Shown here in pieces: positions 41,850-47,614 of a stretch of DNA of 47,614 bases. Position 1 is the stretch's first letter. Each line of letters opens with the position of its first letter. Made by a program: the position numbers and the translations under genes. Origin of the DNA: CALMFQ01 sp964495595 (lineage in GTDB: Bacteria > Pseudomonadota > Gammaproteobacteria > Burkholderiales > SCOH01); the NCBI GenBank assembly GCA_964495595.1, contig CAZBWH010000018.1, forward strand, positions 1 through 47,614, written 5' to 3'. Below the pieces are notes generated by a model. It saw only the letters and a list, made by a program, of their open reading frames with translations, was not told where the DNA came from and searched no databases.

Positions 41850-44306
41850 ATGAAAAAATTGAAACTGGTAATGGTCGGCAACGGCATGGCCGGCGTCCGC
41901 ACCCTGGAAGAGCTGCTGAAACTCAGCCCGGACATGTATGACATCACCGTGTTTGGCGCTGAACCGTATGCCAACTACAACCGCATCCTGCTGTCGCCAG
42001 TGCTGGCAGGCGAGCAGACCATCAAAGAGATCATGCTCAACGATGTCGACTGGTATGCCGAAAACCACATCACCCTGCATCTGAACAAGAAAATCGTCAA
42101 AATCGACCGCGCCCGCCGCATCGTGCATGCCGATGACGGCACCACCGCCGAATACGACCGACTGCTGCTGGCCACCGGCTCCAATCCGTTCATGCTGCCG
42201 GTGCCGGGCAAGGAGCTGGAAGGCGTAATCAGCTTCCGCGACATCTACGACGTTGACCGCATGGTCGAAGCCTCCGCCAGATACCAGCATGCAGTGGTGA
42301 TCGGTGGCGGCCTGCTGGGCCTGGAAGCAGCCAACGGCCTGAAGATTCGCGGCATGGATGTATCGGTCGTACATATTTCCGAATGGCTGCTGGAGCGCCA
42401 GCTGGACAAGACCGCCGCCCGCCTGCTGCAGAAAAACCTGGAAGAAAAAGGCCTCAAATTCCTGCTGCAAAAAAATACCGCCGAGCTGGTCGGAGACGAA
42501 CACGGCCGGGTCAAGGCGATCAAATTCAAGGATGGCAGCGAAGCGCCGGCTGATCTGGTCGTAATGGCGGTCGGTATCCGCCCCAACACCGAGCTGGCCG
42601 AATCCTGCGGCCTGCACGTCAACCGCGGCATTGTCGTCAACGACACCATGCAGACCTACGACCCGCGAATTTACGCCGTCGGCGAGTGCGTCAGCCACCG
42701 CGGAGTGGCGTACGGTCTGGTGGCACCGCTATTCGAAATGGCCAAGGTAGCCGCCAACCATCTGGCCCAATACGGTATTGGCCGCTACATCGGCTCAGTG
42801 ACATCGACCAAACTGAAAGTCACCGGCATTGACCTGTTCTCCGCCGGCAATTTCATGGGCGACGACCAGAGCGAAGAAATCCTGCTCTCCGATCCCAAAG
42901 GCGGCGTGTACAAAAAGCTGGTGGTCAAGGATGACAAACTGGTCGGCGCCTGCCTGTACGGCGACACCGCCGATGGCGCGTGGTACTTCAAACTGGTGAA
43001 AGAAGGCCAGAGCATTGCCGAAATCCGCGACCATCTTGTTTTCGGCGAACGCGACGACAGCGGCGATGCCGGCCATTCAGGCCAGAACAAAGCCGCCAGC
43101 ATGCCCGACGATGCCGAAGTCTGCGGTTGTAACGGCGTCTGCAAGGGCACCATCGTCAAGGCAATCCGCGAAAACGGCCTCACCTCGCTGGACGAAATCA
43201 AAAAACACACTAAGGCAGCATCCAGCTGCGGCTCGTGTGCCGGCCTGTGCGAGCAGATTCTGATCTCCACCGTAGGCGGCGCCGCCGACCTCAAGCCAAA
43301 ATCGGAAAAGCCGCTCTGCGGCTGTACCGACCACAACCACGGCAGCATCCGCAAAGCGATCCGGGATCATCGCCTGACCAGCATTCCGGAAACCATGGCG
43401 TTCCTCGAATGGCGCACCCCGAATGGCTGTGCAACTTGCCGCCCGGCGCTGAACTATTACCTGATCTCGACCTGGCCGGGCGAAGCCAAGGACGATCCAC
43501 AAAGCCGCTTCATCAACGAACGCGCCCACGCCAACATCCAGAAAGACGGAACCTATTCCGTGGTACCGCAGATGCTCGGCGGCGTCACCACCCCGGCCCA
43601 GTTGAAAAAAATCGCTGAGGTAGCGGAGAAATACAATGTGCCAACCGTCAAAGTTACCGGCGGCCAGCGCATCGACCTGCTGGGCGTGAAGAAAGAAGAT
43701 CTGGTACCGATGTGGCGCGATCTGGACATGCCGTCCGGCTTCGCCTACGGCAAATCGATCCGCACCGTGAAAACCTGTGTCGGCGCCGAACATTGCCGAT
43801 TCGGCACCCAGCGCTCGATGGAAATGGGCATTGAACTGGAAAAGGAGCTGCACAATATGTGGAGCCCGCACAAGGTCAAACTGGCGGTATCCGGCTGCCC
43901 GCGCAACTGCGCAGAAGCCGGGATCAAAGACGTCGGCGTGATCGGCGTCGACTCCGGCTGGGAAATCTATATTGGTGGTAACGGTGGCATCAAGACCGAA
44001 GTCGCACAGTTTTTCATCAAACTCAAAACCGCCGAAGAAGTACGTGAATACACCGGCGCGTTCCTGCAGCTATATCGCGAAGAAGGGTTCTACTTGGAGC
44101 GTACCGTACACTACCTGCACCGCGTCGGGCTGGAACACGTCAAAAAGAACGTACTGGAAAACCCCGACCGCCGTCGGGCCCTGTACGAGCGGCTACTGTA
44201 TTCGCTATCGGTCGAAAAAGACCCGTGGATCGAACGTGCCCGCGACGGCGTCGCCGCAAACGAATTCAGCCCGCTCAGCCTGCCCGCTGAAACCACCCCG
44301 GCCTGA
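41850..44306 (+). CDS. nirB: Assimilatory nitrite reductase, large subunit
   Basis: Reduces nitrite to ammonium with NAD(P)H in the cytosol. The 818-aa protein has an FAD/NAD(P)H oxidoreductase part (1-400; VMVGNGMAG, LLATGSNP, VVIGGGLLGLEAA, YAVGEC). A first BFD-like [2Fe-2S] domain has cysteines at about 425, 427, 460 and 463, and a second at about 490, 492, 527 and 530. The ferredoxin-like half (545-630) and the siroheme/[4Fe-4S] domain follow, with Cys 643, 649, 683 and 687 in TCVGAEHCRFGTQ and SGCPRNCAEAGIKD. ATG 41850 has GGAG 7 bp upstream. The gene is translated ahead of nirD from the sigma-54 promoter. Confidence 0.97.
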   Translation: MKKLKLVMVGNGMAGVRTLEELLKLSPDMYDITVFGAEPYANYNRILLSPVLAGEQTIKEIMLNDVDWYAENHITLHLNKKIVKIDRARRIVHADDGTTAEYDRLLLATGSNPFMLPVPGKELEGVISFRDIYDVDRMVEASARYQHAVVIGGGLLGLEAANGLKIRGMDVSVVHISEWLLERQLDKTAARLLQKNLEEKGLKFLLQKNTAELVGDEHGRVKAIKFKDGSEAPADLVVMAVGIRPNTELAESCGLHVNRGIVVNDTMQTYDPRIYAVGECVSHRGVAYGLVAPLFEMAKVAANHLAQYGIGRYIGSVTSTKLKVTGIDLFSAGNFMGDDQSEEILLSDPKGGVYKKLVVKDDKLVGACLYGDTADGAWYFKLVKEGQSIAEIRDHLVFGERDDSGDAGHSGQNKAASMPDDAEVCGCNGVCKGTIVKAIRENGLTSLDEIKKHTKAASSCGSCAGLCEQILISTVGGAADLKPKSEKPLCGCTDHNHGSIRKAIRDHRLTSIPETMAFLEWRTPNGCATCRPALNYYLISTWPGEAKDDPQSRFINERAHANIQKDGTYSVVPQMLGGVTTPAQLKKIAEVAEKYNVPTVKVTGGQRIDLLGVKKEDLVPMWRDLDMPSGFAYGKSIRTVKTCVGAEHCRFGTQRSMEMGIELEKELHNMWSPHKVKLAVSGCPRNCAEAGIKDVGVIGVDSGWEIYIGGNGGIKTEVAQFFIKLKTAEEVREYTGAFLQLYREEGFYLERTVHYLHRVGLEHVKKNVLENPDRRRALYERLLYSLSVEKDPWIERARDGVAANEFSPLSLPAETTPA

Positions 44307-44350
44307 ACCCATAAACCAAGGGGCCCACAGCCCCGCACGGAGAAAATAAC

Positions 44351-44662
44351 ATGACTGATTGGCAAAAAATCTGCGCCGTAAGCGACATCCCGCAACTCGG
44401 GTCACGCGTAGTCAAGCACCCAAAAGGCGATATCGCCATCTTCCGCAACGCCGAAGACGAGATCTTCGCCTTGCACGACAAATGCCCGCACAAAGGCGGC
44501 CCGCTGTCGCAAGGCATCGTCCACGGCCGCACAGTCACCTGCCCGCTGCACAGCTGGAACATCAACCTGCACGACGGCCACGCCCAAGCGCCAGACGTTG
44601 GCTGCACCCGCAGCTTCAGCGTCAAGGTTGATGCCGGCGATGTCTACCTGCAGGTCAACTGA
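44351..44662 (+). CDS. nirD: Assimilatory nitrite reductase, small subunit, with Rieske ligands
   Basis: The 103-aa partner of NirB, with a Rieske-type fold. Unlike Escherichia coli NirD, which lacks the cluster ligands, this protein keeps both Rieske pairs, Cys-x-His in KCPHKGGPL and Cys-x-x-His in CPLHSW, so it probably carries a [2Fe-2S] cluster. It starts 44 bp after nirB and ends before a strong terminator. No nitrate reductase gene follows. Confidence 0.95.
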   Translation: MTDWQKICAVSDIPQLGSRVVKHPKGDIAIFRNAEDEIFALHDKCPHKGGPLSQGIVHGRTVTCPLHSWNINLHDGHAQAPDVGCTRSFSVKVDAGDVYLQVN

Positions 44663-44694
44663 CCATTACCCCCTTCCATCATCAAAGGGACTTG

Positions 44695-44721
44695 AGCGGA
44701 CAGCAATGTCCGCTTTTTTTT
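44695..44721 (+). terminator. Rho-independent terminator of nirBD
   Basis: AGCGGACA (44695-44702) pairs perfectly with TGTCCGCT (44707-44714) around a GCAA tetraloop and is followed by T8. This is a classic intrinsic terminator 32 bp past the nirD stop. Confidence 0.95.
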
Positions 44722-44773
44722 ATCCCGCCAATGCCTACACTGGAGAACAGCACACCGAACAGGATCTCATGCC

Positions 44774-44989
44774 ATGAACTTCGTCCATCTCACCCGCATC
44801 GACGGCAGCCACGTCTACATCAACCTCGACATGGTCAGTGAAGTCATACCGCTTCCCGCCGGATCAAAATTGGTCATCCCGTCGGCCACCCGCGACATTG
44901 AACGCTACATCAAAGTACGCGAGCGCCCCGACATCGTCATGACCAGCATCAACATGTCGCGCCACACCAACCTGTCCACCGGACTCTGA
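44774..44989 (+). CDS. Small hypothetical protein (71 aa), weakly FlbD-like
   Basis: The opening FVHLTRIDGSHVYINLDMVSEVIPLP resembles the beta-rich start of the small FlbD proteins (LTRLNG-x-x-F-x-LN-x-DLIE), but the rest differs, so the similarity may be only structural. AGGA lies 9 bp upstream of ATG 44774. It is soluble and follows the nirBD terminator, so it is probably transcribed separately. Function is unknown. Confidence 0.55.
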   Translation: MNFVHLTRIDGSHVYINLDMVSEVIPLPAGSKLVIPSATRDIERYIKVRERPDIVMTSINMSRHTNLSTGL

Positions 44990-45182
44990 CCGCCTGCCAC
45001 GAGGCGCCTGCCCTCATCTGGCGCCACACACACCGGCAACTGCCGGCCGCGGGAAATCCCTGCTCCAAAAAATTTAGATTGTTTACCCTAAATTCTCTCC
45101 CATTTGGGCCGATATTCAGTTATATTAGTAAACATGCATTTTCGAACAAACGGAAAAGCATATTTAAAACAAGGAGACAGCA

Positions 45183-45341
45183 ATGAAAGCTAAAGCGATT
45201 CCTTCACAACTTCAATGGCTGGCCGCCGCACCGATGCTAGCAACCATCGGCGTAGGCGTCGCGATCGGCGCAGCCTGCAGCGGTGCCGCCTGGGCCTTGG
45301 GCAAGCTGATGCCCAAACGCGACAAGACCCACGTCGTCTAA
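45183..45341 (+). CDS. Small single-pass membrane protein (52 aa)
   Basis: The frame begins MKAKAIPSQLQW, contains a hydrophobic Ala/Gly-rich segment (about residues 13-41, LAAAPMLATIGVGVAIGAA) and ends KLMPKRDKTHVV, a basic tail. The ATG at 45183 has an excellent AAGGAGA at 6-bp spacing. It lies in an AT-rich patch (45060-45180), unlike the surrounding DNA, and upstream of a strong terminator. Gly-rich helix and small size recall holin- or bacteriocin-like peptides, but nothing specific is recognised. Confidence 0.6.
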   Translation: MKAKAIPSQLQWLAAAPMLATIGVGVAIGAACSGAAWALGKLMPKRDKTHVV

Positions 45342-45471
45342 CACGACATCCAAACAGCAAAGCAGGAAGAAACTACAGGACAAGGCCAAATAACGATTAC
45401 AGCCTGACAATACCCACCCAACCGGAAGCCCCCGCGACGCCGTCCACCGCAGACGCCGCTACAGCCTCCAG

Positions 45472-45499
45472 AAAAAGCCGGATGATCTCCGGCTTTTTT
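45472..45499. terminator. Bidirectional intrinsic terminator
   Basis: An 11-bp perfect stem, AAAAAGCCGGA with TCCGGCTTTTT (45472-45482 and 45488-45498), has a 5-nt loop and T6 on the plus strand and A5 on the other side. It lies about 130 bp after the 52-aa gene. The rest of 45342-45544 shows no gene. Confidence 0.88.
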
Positions 45500-45544
45500 G
45501 CATTCTGGCAAACCATTGAGCCCAAACGGGAAACTCAAAATAAT

Positions 45545-45611
45545 TTAGCTTATTCATAAACTTAGCATTGCACCCTTGCGCAGCTTAGCGCAACGCCAAG
45601 CAGAGTTTAGC
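45545..45611 (+). repeat. Four TTAGC direct repeats upstream of the HTH gene
   Basis: TTAGC occurs at 45545, 45562, 45585 and 45607, spaced 17, 23 and 22 bp, roughly two helical turns apart. They lie 90-160 bp upstream of the HTH gene at 45702. The arrangement suggests iteron- or operator-like binding sites, although the 5-bp unit is short. Confidence 0.4.
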
Positions 45612-45621
45612 ACCCCTCGTG

Positions 45622-45641
45622 TGGGATTGAGATGGGATTGA
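45622..45641 (+). repeat. Tandem 9-bp direct repeat TGGGATTGA
   Basis: TGGGATTGA occurs at 45622-45630 and again at 45633-45641, an 11-bp period (one helical turn), just upstream of the HTH gene. It may be part of its regulatory region or of a recombination site. Confidence 0.4.
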
Positions 45642-45701
45642 AACGGCTGCCAACACGCGATCCCTATACAGCACACCACAGACGAAAGAGGAGTGCTGAA
45701 C

Positions 45702-45917
45702 ATGAAAACCAACCTCCGCAAAACCGAGCAAACCAACCACGATGTGATGCTGGCGACTGACATCTGTCGCGAGATGCGCATCTCCCGGCGCACTCTCGAC
45801 GATTGGCTGGCAAACGGTGAAATCCTGCCCGGAACAAAAATCGGCCAGCGGTTATATTGGCGGCGGAACGATTTCTCAAAATGGCTGAATGACCGCTTTG
45901 AAGGAGCAGGTAAATAA
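45702..45917 (+). CDS. Small helix-turn-helix protein, MerR/excisionase (AlpA)-like
   Basis: The 71-aa protein contains LATDICREMRISRRTLDDWLANGEILPGTKIGQRLYWRRNDFSKWL, the layout of excisionase/AlpA-type winged HTH proteins: helix, recognition helix, then the wing with a conserved Arg-Trp. GAGGAG lies 8 bp upstream of ATG 45702; the GTG at 45693 is too close to it. Such proteins commonly serve mobile elements as excisionases or activators. Repeats at 45545-45641 lie upstream. No integrase is in the window. Confidence 0.7.
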   Translation: MKTNLRKTEQTNHDVMLATDICREMRISRRTLDDWLANGEILPGTKIGQRLYWRRNDFSKWLNDRFEGAGK

Positions 45918-46286
45918 GCCTGGCTCATCTACGTGATCAATACCCTCTTCCGCCGAAGGCTCGTCAAAGATCAGAGGGTTACTGCCATCCCCCCCAGGAC
46001 GCCGATTCAGATGCGGGGTGCAGGCAATTGCAAAGGCAAAGACGTCGGTTTCCTGGTAACAAACGTGCGGGAACAATTTCCAACGCCTTGGCCCGACTTT
46101 ATCCTGCCGCCAGTGCTACAGTGTTTGGGCACTGAGGCTGCAGCGATCGGACCGTTGTTGTGCTGTCATCATGGAGTAGCGCATTGTTTTCTACTTAGCC
46201 AACACACCCACATATGACAACGCTGCCAGGCGCTGACACCAGGCGTGATGCGCAAGAGCAACTGAACATTCACCCCCCGATTTCGA
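45918..46286. other. 369-bp stretch without a convincing gene
   Basis: Both strands have short open frames (for example 45933-46217 plus and 45876-46076 minus), but none has a clear ribosome-binding site, a recognisable domain or codon usage like the neighbours. No hairpin terminator is evident. It separates the HTH gene from the toxin-antitoxin pair and may be degenerate accessory DNA. Confidence 0.4.
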
Positions 46287-46781
46287 TCATGCCTTGACGG
46301 TATTCAAGCGCAGCATCAATGTCATCGGATGCTGCGGCGACGTCTGAAAGCCGTAGTGCTCATAGAACTGCTTGGCGCGTTCGTGGAGCGCATGAACCAG
46401 CAAGGCGCGGACTCCGGTGTTCTGCGATACGGTAATGGCGCGATTCACTGCATCTTGCAGCATGGCCGCCCCTAACTTGATGCCTTGTGCTCGCCGATCC
46501 ACCGCCAGCCTGCCGAGCACCATCACAGGAACCGGGTCCGGCATATTGCGGCGAATCGAACTGGTTGCCATTTGATGCGCGACCGCGCCAGCAGCCATGG
46601 CATAGAAACCGAGCACCCGATTTTCTTCACCCACAACCACAAAGGTTCGGCTTGCCCCGCTGGCCTGATTGTTCATTGCCCGACGTTTGAGCCACTCATC
46701 CAGAGCAGGCTCGCCGCATTCGAAGTCGCCCAATAAATGCGTCGCGGCAAGTGGCTGTGGCACCGAAAGCTTCAAGCTCAT
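46287..46781 (-). CDS. GNAT-family acetyltransferase toxin (TacT/AtaT-like)
   Basis: The 164-aa GNAT protein resembles toxins that acetylate aminoacyl-tRNA. Supporting features are the N-terminal HLLGDFECGEPALDEWLKRRA motif (Asp-Phe-x-Cys-Gly, typical of the class), VLGRLAVDRRAQGIKLGAAML (the acetyl-CoA-binding Arg/Gln-Gly loop), and the C-terminal FYEHYGFQ. It is encoded directly after a DUF1778 antitoxin with a 4-bp overlap, the standard order of these modules. Confidence 0.92.
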   Translation of the reverse strand: MSLKLSVPQPLAATHLLGDFECGEPALDEWLKRRAMNNQASGASRTFVVVGEENRVLGFYAMAAGAVAHQMATSSIRRNMPDPVPVMVLGRLAVDRRAQGIKLGAAMLQDAVNRAITVSQNTGVRALLVHALHERAKQFYEHYGFQTSPQHPMTLMLRLNTVKA

Positions 46782-47050
46782 GCTGGATTGCTATCCCACG
46801 GCGCCTTGACGGCCATTAGCCGCTCAAGACCCGCATTGGCAGTCGGCGGTGCATCGAGCATCGCGGTGAACTGCTGGAATTTTTCCGCATCCAGCCCGAA
46901 AAAAACCTGGTCAAGCAACACGGCCTGCGCGCGCTCGCAGGCTGCTTCCAGCATGAAGTCCGAACGGTTTTTTCCCAACAAACTGGCCGCGTGATCAATG
47001 AGATCACGTTGTTCCGGCAGGGCACGTATATTGATGGCAGCAGCACGCAT
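46778..47050 (-). CDS. DUF1778 (ribbon-helix-helix) antitoxin, TacA-like
   Basis: The 90-aa protein opens with an RHH fold (MRAAAINIRALPEQRDLIDHAASLLGKNRSDFMLEAACERA), which binds DNA. The C-terminal tail (VFFGLDAEKFQQFTAMLDAP) neutralises the toxin in this family. ATG 47050 is preceded by AAGGAG at 8 bp; the longer upstream frame is rejected. The ATGA overlap couples it to the toxin gene. Autoregulation is expected through repeats between promoter and start. Confidence 0.92.
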   Translation of the reverse strand: MRAAAINIRALPEQRDLIDHAASLLGKNRSDFMLEAACERAQAVLLDQVFFGLDAEKFQQFTAMLDAPPTANAGLERLMAVKAPWDSNPA

Positions 47051-47086
47051 GGCGAAGCTCCTTGCGTAAATACAAAAGATACACAA

Positions 47087-47115
47087 ATGGTAGCAATGCG
47101 TATATCTGTTGTCAA
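47087..47115 (-). promoter_or_regulatory. Promoter of the antitoxin-toxin operon
   Basis: On the minus strand TTGACA (47115-47110) and TACCAT (47092-47087) are exactly 17 bp apart. Downstream, the short repeats TTTGTGTAT and TTTTGTAT between promoter and ATG are possible antitoxin-binding sites. Confidence 0.7.
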
Positions 47116-47291
47116 CACGAACGCATTGCATTCTAACTACCTGGCCTGCCCGCGGCATCTCCATATCCTGTTGCGCCGGGAAGGCTGGCATCTAAGGAAA
47201 CACTGAATTATTCAGACGCTTGATGAGCTTCCCCCGGAATTTCGTCTGCCAAAGGTAACGTAAAATCGAGGTTGCTTTTGAAAGGCAGGAA

Positions 47292-47582
47292 ATGAAATTA
47301 CCCAAGCAAGCCTACACCACCGAGTTCAAGGAGCAGGCGGTCAAGCGCGTGACAGACGGACAAAGCATCAGTGCCGTCGTCAAAGAGCTGGGGCTGGGCG
47401 ACCAGACCTTGCGTAATTGGCTCAAGGCCGCGGCAGCGGGCAAGCTCAGAGGCGCAGGGAGCAAGGAGGTCACCCCCGAGGAGATGGAGCTGTCCCGGCT
47501 GCGCGCCGAGAATCTGCGGCTCAAGCGGGAGAACGAAATCCTAAAAAAAGCGACGGCGTACTTTGCCAGGGATGTCCTGTGA
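47292..47582 (+). CDS. IS3-family transposase OrfA
   Basis: The 96-aa protein has a helix-turn-helix of the transposase-8 type (YTTEFKEQAVKRVTDGQSISAVVKELGLGDQTLRNWLKA) and a C-terminal leucine zipper (MELSRLRAENLRLKRENEILKK). The zipper is followed by AYFARDVL, the usual end before OrfB. A slippery A7 tract in frame A-AAA-AAA (47543-47549) could give a programmed -1 frameshift into OrfB. Confidence 0.93.
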   Translation: MKLPKQAYTTEFKEQAVKRVTDGQSISAVVKELGLGDQTLRNWLKAAAAGKLRGAGSKEVTPEEMELSRLRAENLRLKRENEILKKATAYFARDVL

Positions 47583-47614
47583 AGTACGCCTGGATTGCCG
47601 AACAAGGGCAGCGC
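47579..47614 (+). CDS. IS3-family transposase OrfB, 5' end only
   Basis: The frame starts at GTG 47579, overlapping the orfA stop, and reads MKYAWIAEQGQR to the window edge. This is the typical start of IS3-type OrfB (MKYA-x-I-x-x-x), in the -1 frame relative to OrfA. The catalytic DDE region lies outside the window. Confidence 0.75.
   Translation, partial: MKYAWIAEQGQR

Larger units (their letters stand above)
47204..47614 (+). mobile_element. IS3-family insertion sequence, left part, cut by the window edge
   Basis: orfA and the start of orfB in the IS3 arrangement (orfB in the -1 frame) begin at 47292 and 47579. The probable left end starts near TGAATTATTCAGACGC (47204), which lies in a short palindrome, CTGAATTATTCAG (47203-47215). 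The right end is outside the window, so the exact boundaries are unknown. Confidence 0.7.

Noticed and set aside
45933..46217. 94-codon plus-strand frame
   Set aside because: No ribosome-binding site, no recognisable motif, and odd composition; left as unassigned accessory DNA.
1..47614. CRISPR array, tRNA or rRNA genes
   Set aside because: No regularly spaced repeats of 24-40 bp and no cloverleaf or rRNA segment were recognised by eye on either strand; a covariance-model scan would be decisive.

Overview
The window looks like a chromosomal segment of a betaproteobacterium, most likely of the order Neisseriales (Chromobacteriaceae or a relative). This rests on protein flavour, on the birA-coaX-SPOR block, and on the housekeeping genes purL, mutS, suhB, alaS, recX-recA, moaC and bepA. 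No database search was possible, so the taxonomic call is an inference. GC content is moderately high, except for AT-rich patches near 45.06-45.18 kb and in a few promoters.

Left part (1-13.2 kb). A strong rRNA-type promoter at 48-76 points out of the left edge. purL follows on the minus strand, then msrA (plus) converging on a D-hexose-6-phosphate mutarotase. Next is a minus-strand type II secretion operon, gspF-G-H-I-J-K-[exported 157-aa protein]-L-M-N. The core pilin, assembly and platform genes are present, but gspC, gspD, gspE and gspO are not in the window. The exported protein between gspK and gspL is not a standard Gsp component and has its own candidate promoter.

Middle (13.2-36.7 kb). 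A TetR regulator and an unrecognised gene precede mutS, suhB and alaS. A MITE-like palindromic element (21101-21276) lies between alaS and recX-recA. recA has a LexA-box promoter. Then come moeB/thiF, moaC, bepA, a MacA-MacB-type tripartite ABC exporter, and a MASE1-PAS-PAS-PAS-GGDEF diguanylate cyclase. A self-contained fatty-acid operon follows (TetR, hotdog thioesterase, dienoyl-CoA isomerase), whose promoter carries an operator between -35 and -10 and predicts a leaderless mRNA. The birA-coaX-SPOR operon closes this part.

Nitrate/nitrite assimilation (36.8-44.7 kb). Three sigma-54 promoters stand in front of nasT, nasA and nirB, two of them with matching NtrC-like enhancer sites about 70 bp upstream. 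The ABC nitrate uptake branch is wrecked: nasT, nrtA and nrtD survive only as fragments joined at deletion scars, and nrtB is gone. The MFS transporter nasA, a PP2C-Ser/Thr kinase fusion, nirB and nirD are intact. No assimilatory nitrate reductase gene follows nirD.

Right part (44.7-47.6 kb) is accessory: two small unknown proteins, an excisionase-like HTH protein behind TTAGC repeats, a DUF1778/GNAT toxin-antitoxin pair, and the left end of an IS3-family element running off the window. No tRNA, rRNA or CRISPR array was recognised inside the window.
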